Below are positions 52,725-60,926 of a stretch of 64,000 nucleotides of DNA, piece by piece. Every line of letters starts with the position of its first letter. Positions within the stretch are counted from its first letter, which is position 1. A model generated the notes under the pieces. The model was not told where the DNA came from and made no database searches. It worked only from the letters and a program-made list of their open reading frames with translations. The DNA is from Virgisporangium aliadipatigenens (GTDB lineage Bacteria > Actinomycetota > Actinomycetes > Mycobacteriales > Micromonosporaceae): assembly GCF_016863615.1 (NCBI RefSeq), contig NZ_BOPF01000015.1:124001-188000 (forward strand). The letters run 5' to 3'. Position numbers and translations under genes: made by a program.

Positions 52725-53801
52725 ATGTCGATGGTGGCGCTCGTCCTCGTGCTCCTGTCGTTGGCGCACCCGGGCGGTGCGCCCCCGTCGCAGGTGGTCG
52801 CGCACATTCCGACCCCGCCGTCGCCGGTGACCGGCACGGACGGGCGCACCCATCTCGTGTACGAGGTGCTGCTGCGCAATCTCGGCCGGAGCCCGGTCGG
52901 GGTGACCCGGGTCGCGGTGCACGGTTTGTCCACAGTGGATGGTGCGGAGGTGGACCGCCTGCTGTTCCACCGGGCGAACGGCACCTTCGGCAGGGTGCTG
53001 CCGCCGGGCGACACCGGCACGCTGCTGCTCGACGTCACGCTGCCGCCCGGCACGCGCACGCCGGCGGTGCTGAAGCACCGGATCGACGCGGGTGCGCGGC
53101 TCACCGTCCGGTCCACCGTGGACCGTCGGGCGCCGGTGCGCGTGGGACCGCCGCTGGGCGGCGGGAACCTGGCGGTGTTCGGCTGCTGCGGGCCGCCGTT
53201 CGGCCACCGGCGGGCCGCCTACGACGGCTTCGTCGCGCAGCGGTACGCGGTCGACCTGGTCCGGATGGACGGCGCGCTGAACATGTTCGCCGGCGACCCG
53301 ACCGTCAACGCGAACTACTTCAGCTACGGCGACCCCGTCTCGGCCGTCGCCCCGGGACGGGTGCTCGCCGTGCGCGACGGCGTCGCGGAGAGCGTGCCGC
53401 CGCGGCTGCCCAACGTGCCGGACGAACAGGCGCTCGGCAACATGGTGATCCAGGACCTCGGCGGCGGCCGGACGGCGACGTACGCCCACCTGCGCCCCGG
53501 CAGCATCACGGTCCGTCCCGGCGACCTGCTCGTCCCCGGCCGGACTCTCGGCGAGGTGGGCAACTCCGGCCGGTCGTTCCAGCCGCACCTGCACTTCCAG
53601 GTGACCGCCCGGCCCGGCCTCCCGTCCGGGCTCGCCGCCGAGGGCGTGCCTTTCGTGTTCGAACGCCTTCAGCTGGACGGCCGCATCACCGGCATCGACG
53701 GCCCGCCTGCCGGCTGGGTGCGCGAACCCGCGTCGCCGCCGGCCGTGCGCACCGGCGAGTACCCGCTCAACGGCGACGTCCTGGCGTTCCCGGAAAGGTG
53801 A
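52725..53801 (+). CDS. Secreted M23-family metallopeptidase-like protein
   Basis: A 358-residue exported protein. A short signal peptide (MSMVALVLVLLSLAHPGGAP) precedes a beta-rich domain of about 130 residues (LVYEVLLRNLGRSPVGVTRV, TGTLLLDVTLPPGTRTP). The LytM/M23 domain follows, with YAVDLVRMDG for the first metal-binding strand, GNMVIQDLGGGRTATYAHLR, GNSGRSFQPHLHFQV with the His-x-His motif, and a VTARPGLPSG tail. Family members cut peptidoglycan cross-links or poly-Gly, though some only bind. The first His ligand is not in the standard HxxxD context, so activity is uncertain. ATG 52725 was chosen because of the signal peptide. Confidence 0.82.
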   Translation: MSMVALVLVLLSLAHPGGAPPSQVVAHIPTPPSPVTGTDGRTHLVYEVLLRNLGRSPVGVTRVAVHGLSTVDGAEVDRLLFHRANGTFGRVLPPGDTGTLLLDVTLPPGTRTPAVLKHRIDAGARLTVRSTVDRRAPVRVGPPLGGGNLAVFGCCGPPFGHRRAAYDGFVAQRYAVDLVRMDGALNMFAGDPTVNANYFSYGDPVSAVAPGRVLAVRDGVAESVPPRLPNVPDEQALGNMVIQDLGGGRTATYAHLRPGSITVRPGDLLVPGRTLGEVGNSGRSFQPHLHFQVTARPGLPSGLAAEGVPFVFERLQLDGRITGIDGPPAGWVREPASPPAVRTGEYPLNGDVLAFPER

Positions 53802-53876
53802 GCGCCGCGCATTCCGGGATGGTTGCACGTCGGTCACGGCCCCAACGCGACGCGTTGCGGCGGGCGTTCACCTGTC

Positions 53877-54452
53877 ATGCGGAAGACATTGATCGTTCTG
53901 ACAGCGACACTGGTCGGGCTTCTCGTGACGGGGACCCCGGCGACCGCTACCGCACCGGCACGGGGAATTCCGGACCGGGTCATGCTGCAGCCGGAGGAGC
54001 TGGGTGGCAGCGTGCCGGGGCCGGTCGAGGACGGGTTCGCGTGGTCGCTGCTGCCGCAGCCCTGCGCTGACCCGCCGGTGCCGCAGCCCGACGCGAGTCG
54101 AAGCCTCGCGGCCGATCTCGACGGCCGGTTCCGCGTGTACGAGAACGTGGCCCGCTACCGGGGCGACGGCGCCCGCGGCTACGTCGACGAGTTGAAGGCG
54201 CAGCTGGCCCGCTGCGGTGTCGGCGGCGGGGACGACGGCTACGACCCGGTCGCCGAGGATCACCTGGGACCGGACACGGTGCTCTTCACCGGCAACTACG
54301 ACCTGGGCGACCGCTACGTCGGCTACGTGGTCGCGGCGCGCGGCCGCTACGTCGTGGTCCTCGCGATGACCGACTCGCGGCTCGGCGCCGCCGACCTGAC
54401 CCTGCTGAACTCGCTCGCCCAACGGGCGATGGACCGGGTCGCCGCCTGCTGA
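53877..54452 (+). CDS. Secreted hypothetical protein
   Basis: A 191-residue exported protein with signal peptide MRKTLIVLTATLVGLLVTGT and a likely cleavage near PATATA. The mature part contains LQPEELGGSVPGPVEDGFAW and an alpha/beta region (ENVARYRGDGARGYVDELKA, RYVGYVVAARGRYVVVLAMT), with three Cys (QPCADPP, LARCGVG, terminal AAC). The layout recalls small extracellular sensor-like domains of mycobacterial and actinobacterial proteins, but I cannot name the family. A bidirectional stem-loop separates it from the convergent MBL-fold gene. Confidence 0.75.
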   Translation: MRKTLIVLTATLVGLLVTGTPATATAPARGIPDRVMLQPEELGGSVPGPVEDGFAWSLLPQPCADPPVPQPDASRSLAADLDGRFRVYENVARYRGDGARGYVDELKAQLARCGVGGGDDGYDPVAEDHLGPDTVLFTGNYDLGDRYVGYVVAARGRYVVVLAMTDSRLGAADLTLLNSLAQRAMDRVAAC

Positions 54453-54461
54453 ACGCGGTAC

Positions 54462-54493
54462 ACCTGCGCCGGACGCACCGGTCCGGCGCAGGT
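54462..54493. terminator. Bidirectional stem-loop terminator
   Basis: Arms ACCTGCGCCGGAC (54462-54474) and GTCCGGCGCAGGT (54481-54493) pair perfectly over 13 bp with a 6-base loop. They lie between the stops of two convergent genes (54452 and 54502), so the structure can end both transcripts. Confidence 0.8.
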
Positions 54494-54501
54494 CGCCACG
54501 C

Positions 54502-55596
54502 TCAGGCGATCGGCTGCCACCAGGGGTCGAGCGCGGGCGGTTCGTCGACGTCGACGCGTTCACCCGGGCGGGGCACCACCAGGGTCACGCCGCGCGCCTT
54601 GGCCTCGGCCCAGACCCGTTCGACCGGCTCCGACCAGTCGTGCAGCGCCAGGTTGAACGTCCCCCAGTGCAGCGGGATCATCACCCGGCCGCCGACGTCG
54701 AGGTGGGTGGCCACCCCCTCCTCGGGCGTCATGTGGATGTCCGGCCAGGCGTCGCCGTAGGCGCCGACCTGGATGAGAGTCGCGTCGAACGGCCCGTGCT
54801 CCCGGCCCACCCGCGCATAGCCGGGGAAGTAGCCGGAGTCGCCCGTGTAGAAGACCTTCCGCGTGCCGACGGCCATCACCCAGGAGGCCCACAGCGTGCC
54901 GTCGCGGGTGAGCGTGCGCCCCGAGAAGTGCCGCGCCGCCGTGCACGTCAACGTGACGCCGTTGATCGTGACGTCCTCGTCCCAGTCGAGTTCGACGATG
55001 CGATCGAGCGGCACACCCCAGCGTTCGAGATGTTCGCCCACGCCCAGCGGCACCACGAACGGCGCCCGCGTCAGCCCGAGCAGCGCCTTCACGGTCGGCA
55101 TGTCGAGGTGGTCGTAGTGGTCGTGCGAGATGACCACCGCGTCGAGGCGCGGCAGGTCTTCCAGCTCGACCGGCACCGCGTGCATGCGCTTCGGCCCGAC
55201 CCGCTGCGACGGTGAACAGCGATCGCTCCACACCGGATCGAACAGCACCCGCCGGCCGTCGGCCTCCACCAGCGCCGAGGAGTGCCCGTACCAGACGACC
55301 CCGAGGCCGGTCTCCGACGACGTCGGCGTCACCAGCGGGATCTCGCCCGAGGGTGAACGCTTCGCGTGCGGCTCCCCGAAGAACATCTGCCGCACGACCT
55401 TCTGACGCGTGCCCGGCGCCATCATCACCGAGGGCACCGTATTCTGGAACTTCCCGTCCCGGTACTGCGGTGAGCGGCGCACGCGCTCAGCCCGTTCCCC
55501 CGAGGGAGCACGACCGAGCGCGGACGGCACGTCGCGCGCGAACCAGGCCACGGCACCCACCGCGGCGGCAACAGCCAGCCACCTTTTCTTCGCCAT
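54502..55596 (-). CDS. MBL-fold metallo-hydrolase, membrane-anchored
   Basis: A 364-residue metallo-beta-lactamase-fold protein. An N-terminal hydrophobic stretch ([20 protein letters not shown]) may anchor it or be a signal peptide. The metal motif is H158-D-H160-Y-D162-H163, with [20 protein letters not shown] before it and a downstream [10 protein letters not shown] that supplies the bridging Asp. The late His is in [16 protein letters not shown]. The pattern resembles the NAPE-PLD/UlaG-like branch, often phosphodiesterases or lactonases; the substrate is unknown. ATG 55596 is the start. It is divergent from the mycothiol-dependent dehydrogenase with 51 bases between starts. Confidence 0.9.
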   Translation of the reverse strand: MAKKRWLAVAAAVGAVAWFARDVPSALGRAPSGERAERVRRSPQYRDGKFQNTVPSVMMAPGTRQKVVRQMFFGEPHAKRSPSGEIPLVTPTSSETGLGVVWYGHSSALVEADGRRVLFDPVWSDRCSPSQRVGPKRMHAVPVELEDLPRLDAVVISHDHYDHLDMPTVKALLGLTRAPFVVPLGVGEHLERWGVPLDRIVELDWDEDVTINGVTLTCTAARHFSGRTLTRDGTLWASWVMAVGTRKVFYTGDSGYFPGYARVGREHGPFDATLIQVGAYGDAWPDIHMTPEEGVATHLDVGGRVMIPLHWGTFNLALHDWSEPVERVWAEAKARGVTLVVPRPGERVDVDEPPALDPWWQPIA

Positions 55597-55634
55597 GGGA
55601 TCAAGTGTGCCTTCCTCCCCGGAGCCGTGACTGG

Positions 55635-55640
55635 TAGTAC
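55635..55640 (+). promoter_or_regulatory. Candidate -10 box giving a leaderless mscR transcript
   Basis: TAGTAC ends 7 bases before the ATG at 55648. If it is the -10 box, transcription would start at or next to the start codon, making a leaderless mRNA. No ribosome site is present, consistent with that view. Confidence 0.4.
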
Positions 55641-55647
55641 TGGTCCC

Positions 55648-56736
55648 ATGCCGCATGAGATCAGTGCCGTCGTCGCGCGCGAGAAGAACGCACCCGTCAG
55701 CGTGGAGCGGATCCTGGTGCCCGATCCGGGCCCGGGCGAGGCGCTGGTCAAGGTGCAGGCGTGCGGGGTGTGCCACACCGACCTGCACTACAAGGAGGGC
55801 GGCATCGGCGACGACTTCCCGTACCTGCTCGGCCACGAGGCCGCGGGTGTGGTCGAGGCGGTCGGCGACGGCGTGACCGGGCTGGCGCCCGGCGACTACG
55901 TGATCCTCAACTGGCGGGCCGTCTGCGGCCAGTGCCGGGCCTGCCTGCGCGGCCGCCCCTGGTACTGCTTCGCCACGCACAACGCCACCCAGAAGATGAC
56001 GCTCCTCGACGGCACGCCGCTGTCGCCCGCCCTCGGCATCGGGGCGTTCGCCGAGAAGACCCTCGTGGCGGCGGGCCAGTGCACCAAGGTCGACCCCGCG
56101 GCCCCGGCCACCGTGGCGGGCCTGCTCGGCTGCGGCGTCATGGCCGGCATCGGCGCGGCGATCAACACCGGCGGCGTCACCCGCGGCGACTCCGTCGCCG
56201 TCTTCGGCTGCGGCGGGGTGGGCGACGCGGCGATCGCCGGTGCCCGGCTGGCCGGCGCCACCACGATCGTGGCCGTCGACCTCGACGACCGGAAGCTCGA
56301 ATGGGCGAGGGAGTTCGGCGCCACGCACACGGTCAACTCCGGCAGCGTCGACCCGGTCGAGGCGATCCGTGCCGCCACGGGCGGGTTCGGGGCCGATGTC
56401 GTGATCGAGGCGGTGGGCCTGCCGAAGGTGTACGAGCAGGCGTTCAACGCGCGTGACCTCGCCGGCACGGTGGTGCTGGTCGGGGTGCCCCGGCCGGACA
56501 TGCAGCTCACCCTGCCGTTCCTGGACGTGTTCGGACGCGGCGGCGCGCTCAAGTCCTCCTGGTACGGCGACTGCCTGCCGAGCCGCGACTTCCCCGTGCT
56601 GATCGAACTGTTCAAGCAGGGCCGGCTGCCGCTGGACAAGTTCGTGACGGAGACGATCGGCATCAACGACGTCGAGGCCGCCTTCGACAAGATGCACAAG
56701 GGCGATGTCCTGCGCAGCGTGATGGTCCTGGACTAG
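55648..56736 (+). CDS. mscR: S-(hydroxymethyl)mycothiol dehydrogenase
   Basis: A 362-residue zinc-dependent alcohol dehydrogenase. It oxidises the formaldehyde-mycothiol adduct with NAD+, the actinobacterial route of formaldehyde detoxification. The match to the family is strong along the whole length. Catalytic zinc ligands are C42 in CGVCHTD, H63 in GHEAAG and a Cys in [10 protein letters not shown]. Structural zinc Cys are C93, C96, C99 and C107. The NAD site is [33 protein letters not shown] is a family signature. In many relatives an MBL-fold hydrolase follows directly; here an MBL gene is divergent and of another subtype. Confidence 0.93.
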   Translation: MPHEISAVVAREKNAPVSVERILVPDPGPGEALVKVQACGVCHTDLHYKEGGIGDDFPYLLGHEAAGVVEAVGDGVTGLAPGDYVILNWRAVCGQCRACLRGRPWYCFATHNATQKMTLLDGTPLSPALGIGAFAEKTLVAAGQCTKVDPAAPATVAGLLGCGVMAGIGAAINTGGVTRGDSVAVFGCGGVGDAAIAGARLAGATTIVAVDLDDRKLEWAREFGATHTVNSGSVDPVEAIRAATGGFGADVVIEAVGLPKVYEQAFNARDLAGTVVLVGVPRPDMQLTLPFLDVFGRGGALKSSWYGDCLPSRDFPVLIELFKQGRLPLDKFVTETIGINDVEAAFDKMHKGDVLRSVMVLD

Positions 56737-56765
56737 CCGCCGGAATGCGAACGAGGCGGCGCGGG

Positions 56766-56771
56766 TAAATT
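56766..56771 (+). promoter_or_regulatory. Candidate -10 box giving a leaderless transcript
   Basis: TAAATT lies 6 bases before the GTG at 56778. The spacing repeats that seen before mscR and the GT4 gene, and there is no ribosome site. A leaderless start for the polytopic membrane protein is likely. Confidence 0.4.
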
Positions 56772-56777
56772 GCGCGG

Positions 56778-58487
56778 GTGAGCGCGCTCAGGGAGGTCGG
56801 TGCACCCGACGACGGGTCCGCGGCGGTCCGTCGTCTCGGCGGACTGACCCGACGGGTGCCCTGGCGACGCGTCTTAGGCGCGGCCGGGCTGCTCCTCGTG
56901 GTGCTGGTGCTCTTCGCCGGCTACCTGCGGATGTCGCGGTCCCGGCCGGTCAACGCCGACGGTGCCAGCAACGCCCTGCAGGCGTGGGACATGCTGCACG
57001 GCAATCCGCTGCTGTCGGGCTGGACCGTCACGGACGTGTCGTTCTACACCACCGAACTGGTCGAGTACCTGCTGGTCGAGCTCTTCTACGGGCTGCGGGC
57101 GGACGTCGTGCACGTGGCCGCGGCCGTCACGTACACGCTGACGGTGCTGCTCGTCGCGGTCGTCGCCCGGGGCAGTGCCACCGGGCGGGAGGGCTGGCTG
57201 CGGGCCGGTGTCGGCGTGGCGATCGTGCTGGTGCCCTCGCCCGACATCGGCTACACGGTGGTGCTGCTGTCGCCGGACCACTTCGGGACGGGCGTGCCGC
57301 TGCTGGTGACCTGGCTCGTTCTCGAACGCGGCCTGCGCAAGCCGTCCCGATGGCTGCCGTACGCGGTGCTGGTGCTGCTGACCTGGGCGCAGCTGGGCGA
57401 TCCGCTGGCGATGTTCATCGGGGCGGCGCCGCTGGCCGGGGTCTGCCTGCTGCGCATGTGGCGGGACCGGACCTGGCGCGGGCTCGACGCCCACCTGCTG
57501 ATCGCGGCGGTCTCGTCGGTGTTCATGACGTATCTGGCGCTGGTGCTGATCCGGCTCGCGGGCGGGTTCGGGATCCACCCGCCGATCGCGAAGTTCGCGC
57601 CGCTGTCGGACCTGCTGACCCACCTGCGGGTGACGGGCGAGGCGCTGGCGCTCAACTTCGGCGGCCACTTCGGCATGTGGGACCACCCGCTGGGTTGGCC
57701 GGTCGCGCTGCTCAACCTGTGCGGGCTGGCCGTGGCGGCGTGGGCGTTCGGGGTGGCGCTGTCGCGCCTCGTGCGGCGGCCCGCGAACACGGCCGGCGAC
57801 CGGGTGGCCGATGTGCTCGCCGTGGCGATCCTGGTCAACCTGCTGGCGTTCGTGGTGTCGACGCAGCCGGGTGACCTGTTGACGGCGCGGCAGGTGGTGG
57901 TGGTGCTGCCGCTGGGCGCGGCGCTGGGCGGCCGCCTCCTGGGCACGTACCTGCACGGGGCGGCGCGGCCGCGGACGGTGCCGGTGCTCGCGGGCGTTCT
58001 CGCCGTGCTGAGCATCGGGTGGGGCGTGAGCGCGGCGGTGGCCACGCCGGTCCGGCCGGAGGCGCACCAGGCGGCGGAGTGGCTCGCCGCGAACGGCCAC
58101 ACCTACGGCCTGGGCAGCTACTGGGCGGCGAACACGACGACGCTGTACACGCGGGGGAAGGTGCACGTCGCGCCGGTCGCCGGACTGGAGCGCATCGCCG
58201 GCTACCGCTGGGAGTCGCGCGAGGACTGGTACGACCCGGCCCGCAGGGACGCCCGGTTCGTGATCATCGATCTGTCGGAGGCGCACTACGGCACGGTCGA
58301 TTCGGCGTTGGCGCAGTTCGGGCAGCCGGTGACCCGGCAGGACTTCGGCCGCTGGGCGGTGCTCGTCTACGACCGCAACCTGCTCGTGGGCCTGCCCGCG
58401 TTCTGCGAGCCGAGGCCCGCGGCGAGCATGGCGCAGTGCCCGTACCTGCGCCCGCGGATGCCGATGAGCACCCTGTTCTTCAAGTAG
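56778..58487 (+). CDS. Polytopic membrane protein, glycosyltransferase-C-like
   Basis: A 569-residue integral membrane protein with about ten hydrophobic helices (VLGAAGLLLVVLVLFAGYLR, VAAAVTYTLTVLLVAVVARG, AILVNLLAFVVST, VPVLAGVLAVLSIGWGVSAA). The first loop after helix 1 has RPVNADGASNALQAWDMLHG, comparable in position to the catalytic acidic loop of GT-C enzymes. The last 140 residues form an extracytoplasmic domain (GYRWESREDWYDPARRDARF). The family is a conserved actinobacterial hypothetical; glycosyl transfer is only an inference from topology. The GTG start has a -10-like TAAATT just upstream. Three in-frame stops follow in a 15-bp repeat. Confidence 0.78.
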   Translation: MSALREVGAPDDGSAAVRRLGGLTRRVPWRRVLGAAGLLLVVLVLFAGYLRMSRSRPVNADGASNALQAWDMLHGNPLLSGWTVTDVSFYTTELVEYLLVELFYGLRADVVHVAAAVTYTLTVLLVAVVARGSATGREGWLRAGVGVAIVLVPSPDIGYTVVLLSPDHFGTGVPLLVTWLVLERGLRKPSRWLPYAVLVLLTWAQLGDPLAMFIGAAPLAGVCLLRMWRDRTWRGLDAHLLIAAVSSVFMTYLALVLIRLAGGFGIHPPIAKFAPLSDLLTHLRVTGEALALNFGGHFGMWDHPLGWPVALLNLCGLAVAAWAFGVALSRLVRRPANTAGDRVADVLAVAILVNLLAFVVSTQPGDLLTARQVVVVLPLGAALGGRLLGTYLHGAARPRTVPVLAGVLAVLSIGWGVSAAVATPVRPEAHQAAEWLAANGHTYGLGSYWAANTTTLYTRGKVHVAPVAGLERIAGYRWESREDWYDPARRDARFVIIDLSEAHYGTVDSALAQFGQPVTRQDFGRWAVLVYDRNLLVGLPAFCEPRPAASMAQCPYLRPRMPMSTLFFK

Positions 58488-58518
58488 CAGATCTTCAAGT
58501 AGCAGATCTTCAGGTAGC
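58479..58518 (+). repeat. 15-bp tandem repeat that repeats the stop codon in frame
   Basis: Units TTCAAGTAGCAGATC at 58479-58493 and 58494-58508, then a partial TTCAGGTAGC to 58518. The unit is a multiple of three, so TAG recurs in frame at 58485, 58500 and 58515. The repeat directly joins the terminator stem. Confidence 0.8.
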
Positions 58519-58548
58519 CACCGGCCCCGCGATCACGGGACCGGTGGC
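58517..58548. terminator. Bidirectional stem-loop terminator
   Basis: Arms GCCACCGGCCCCG (58517-58529) and CGGGACCGGTGGC (58536-58548) pair with a single mismatch around a 6-base loop. They lie between the convergent membrane-protein and DUF5709 genes. Confidence 0.75.
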
Positions 58549-58556
58549 GTAGGGGA

Positions 58557-59072
58557 TCACTCCCGCACCGAGTGCATGGCCGCTTCCTCGGCCGTGGCCC
58601 CGCCGCCCGCCGAACCGGCGTCGTACGCGATCGCGTCCTTGTCCACGTCCTCGTGCGCGCCCTCGTCGGGCTCGACGATGCGGCCGACCGGCTCGGTGCC
58701 GTCCGGCACGTCGTACATCGACACCGGGGAGCCGGTGTTCGGCTCGATCACGGTCGTGTCGTTGACCAGCGCCTCGTCCGGGTCGATGTCGTCGTCGTCG
58801 CCGCGCGGGCGCAGTTCGGGGCGGGCCGCCGGGTCGGGGGTCTCGCGGGCGAGCTTGTAGTCCATCGGCTCGCCGATGCGGGCCTCCTCGGCGGTGGTGC
58901 CGTAGAGGTTCACGCCGAGCGGCCGGTCGGCGGGCAGCGCGGCCGGGTCGGGCCCGTCCGCCTCCCGGCCGGAGTACGCGTCGTCGTTGGCGGTCGAATC
59001 GTCGTCGGCGTAGTCCGGGAGTCCTTCCGCTTCGGGGTCGGACACCGGTGCCGGGTAGTTGTCCTGTCGCAT
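58557..59072 (-). CDS. DUF5709 family protein
   Basis: A 171-residue very acidic protein of the actinobacterial DUF5709 family. The family pattern is clear: NYPAPVSDPEAEGLPDYADD, LPADRPLGVNLYGTTAEEAR, MDYKLARETPDPAA and RIVEPDEGAHEDVDKDAIAY, ending in GGGATAEEAAMHSV. It is predicted disordered, without signal peptide or membrane segment. Function unknown. ATG 59072 was chosen because homology begins there. It is divergent from the GT4 gene with 79 bases between starts. Confidence 0.9.
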   Translation of the reverse strand: MRQDNYPAPVSDPEAEGLPDYADDDSTANDDAYSGREADGPDPAALPADRPLGVNLYGTTAEEARIGEPMDYKLARETPDPAARPELRPRGDDDDIDPDEALVNDTTVIEPNTGSPVSMYDVPDGTEPVGRIVEPDEGAHEDVDKDAIAYDAGSAGGGATAEEAAMHSVRE

Positions 59073-59139
59073 GTGATCCGACGTACCCACCCGCCCCGCC
59101 GCTAACCCTGAGCCGCTGCCACGAAAGGGATATTTAGGA

Positions 59140-59145
59140 TATAAC
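59140..59145 (+). promoter_or_regulatory. Candidate -10 box giving a leaderless GT4 transcript
   Basis: TATAAC sits in an unusually AT-rich patch (59130-59149) and ends 6 bases before the GTG at 59152. A leaderless transcript starting at that GTG is the simplest reading. Confidence 0.5.
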
Positions 59146-59151
59146 GAACAG

Positions 59152-60153
59152 GTGAAGATCGCTCTGCTCGGACCCGTCGCCTGGCGCACCCCACCGCGCG
59201 CCTACGGCCCCTGGGAACAGGTCGTCTCCCTGCTCGCCGAGGGGCTCGTGGCGCGCGGGGTGGACGTGACCCTGTTCGCGACGCTGGACTCGCGCACCGC
59301 CGCGCGGCTCGAGGGCGTGTGCGCCCGCCCGTACAACGAGGACGGGTCGCTCGACGGGCGGGTCTGGGAGGCGCTGCACACCGCCCACTGCTACGAACGC
59401 AGCGGCGGCTTCGATCTCGTGCACAACAACCTCGACTGGCTGCCGCTGGCGATGAGCGGGTTCTGCCGCACGCGACTGCTCACGACGGTGCACGGCTTCA
59501 GCGACCGGCGGATCCTGCCGGCGTACCGGCGTTCCAACTCGGCGTTCGTGTCGATCTCCAATGCCGACCGCGCGCCGGAACTCGACTACGTCGCCACCGT
59601 GCACCACGGGATCGACCTGGCACAGTTTCCGGTGCGGTTGCAGCGGGGCGGCCCGCTCGTGGCGTTCGGCCGGATCCACCCGGACAAGGCGACGGCCGAC
59701 GCCATCGAGATCGCCCGGCGGGCCCGGCGGACGCTGATCATCTGTGGCCCGATCCACGACGAGCGCTACCACACCGAACGCGTTCTCCCGCACGTCGACG
59801 GCGAGAACGTCCGCTACCTCGGCAACGTCGGCCCGACCGACCGGGCCAGGATCCTGGGGGAGGCCGCGGCGCTGCTGCACCCGCTCGGCTTCGACGAACC
59901 CTTCGGCCTGTCCGTCGTCGAAGCCATGGCCTGCGGCACACCCGTCGTCGGCTACCCGCGCGGCGCCCTGCCGGAGACCGTCGACCACGGCGTCACCGGT
60001 TTTCTCGTCGACGGGATCGGACCCGCCGCGGAGGCGGTAGCGGATGCGGAATCGCTGGACAGGAGTACGGTCGCCGATGTGGCCCGGCGACGCTTCTCCG
60101 CCGCGCGCATGGTCGACGAATACCTCACCGTCTACGAGAAGCTGCTGGGATAG
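59152..60153 (+). CDS. GT4-family glycosyltransferase
   Basis: A 333-residue GT-B glycosyltransferase. The acceptor half starts MKIALLGPVAWRTPPRAYGP, a form shared with group-1 transferases, and contains FDLVHNNLDWLPLAMSGF. The donor half shows LVAFGRIHPDKATADAIEIA, VRYLGNVGPTDRARILGEAA and the retaining-GT4 E-x7-E signature in GFDEPFGLSVVEAMACGTPV. It would transfer a sugar from a nucleotide donor to an unknown acceptor. A methyltransferase gene begins 21 bases after its stop, so the pair may modify one product. Start GTG 59152 has a TATAAC box just upstream. Confidence 0.9.
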   Translation: MKIALLGPVAWRTPPRAYGPWEQVVSLLAEGLVARGVDVTLFATLDSRTAARLEGVCARPYNEDGSLDGRVWEALHTAHCYERSGGFDLVHNNLDWLPLAMSGFCRTRLLTTVHGFSDRRILPAYRRSNSAFVSISNADRAPELDYVATVHHGIDLAQFPVRLQRGGPLVAFGRIHPDKATADAIEIARRARRTLIICGPIHDERYHTERVLPHVDGENVRYLGNVGPTDRARILGEAAALLHPLGFDEPFGLSVVEAMACGTPVVGYPRGALPETVDHGVTGFLVDGIGPAAEAVADAESLDRSTVADVARRRFSAARMVDEYLTVYEKLLG

Positions 60154-60173
60154 CGCCCGCGGGAGGCACCTGC

Positions 60174-60866
60174 GTGGAACCACCGTCAGCGTTCGCGGTA
60201 CACGCCGACCGGGCGGTGTACACGCCGCTGGTGCGCCCCCTGCTCGACGCGCTCGCCGACGTCGACGGCACCGTGCTCGACATCGCCGCCGGCAACGGCG
60301 CGCTCACCGCGCTCCTGCCCGACGCCGTGGCCCTGGACCGGGACGCCGGCCAACTGCGCGCCAACCCGGCGCCGCTTCGGGTGCGCGCCGACGCCGCGTG
60401 CCTGCCGTTCGCCGACGACACGTTCGCGGCGGCGGCGTGCGGCTTCGGCCTGCACCACTTCGCGCACCCGGCCGCCGCGATCGCCGAGATGGCCCGCGTG
60501 GCGCCGGTCGTGGCGGTGCTGACCTGGGCCCGCCCGGACGTGCCGTATCCGCCGCGCGAGGCGGTGGTGGAGGTGCTGTCCCGTTCGACGCCGCGGCGCA
60601 CGGCCGTCCTCGCGGAGCGCCGTTCCGAACGGGTCGGCCACCCCGCCGTCCTGCGCGACCTCATGGCGGTCGCCGGGCTGCGGGCGATGGCGCGCTACGT
60701 CACCGTCACGGTGCCGTGGCCGGGGACGGCGGAGTACGTGGCGTACCGGCTGGGACCGGTCGACTTCGTCTCCTTCGGCGAGGAGGCCATCGAGGCGGTC
60801 GACGCGCTCGGTGTGGAGCAGCGCCGGTGGACTCCCCGCCTGGTGTTAGCTGTTGGTCATCGCTAA
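60174..60866 (+). CDS. Class I SAM-dependent methyltransferase
   Basis: A 230-residue methyltransferase. Motif I is GTVLDIAAGNGALTALL, which binds S-adenosylmethionine; the acidic strand is ALDRDAGQL, motif II-like is ADAACLPFADDTFAAAACGF, and post-II is GLHHFAHPAAAIAEMARV. This is the UbiE/Methyltransf_11 pattern. The C-terminal half (VGHPAVLRDLMAVAGLRAMA) is the substrate side; the target is unknown. GTG 60174 has a GGGAGG ribosome site 7 bases upstream. It is probably co-transcribed with the GT4 gene. Confidence 0.87.
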   Translation: MEPPSAFAVHADRAVYTPLVRPLLDALADVDGTVLDIAAGNGALTALLPDAVALDRDAGQLRANPAPLRVRADAACLPFADDTFAAAACGFGLHHFAHPAAAIAEMARVAPVVAVLTWARPDVPYPPREAVVEVLSRSTPRRTAVLAERRSERVGHPAVLRDLMAVAGLRAMARYVTVTVPWPGTAEYVAYRLGPVDFVSFGEEAIEAVDALGVEQRRWTPRLVLAVGHR

Positions 60867-60926
60867 GTAGCGATCTGTTGTTCTTCTGCCCTAGTCTCGA
60901 TTTCCAGGGCGGATGGGAGCACAGGG

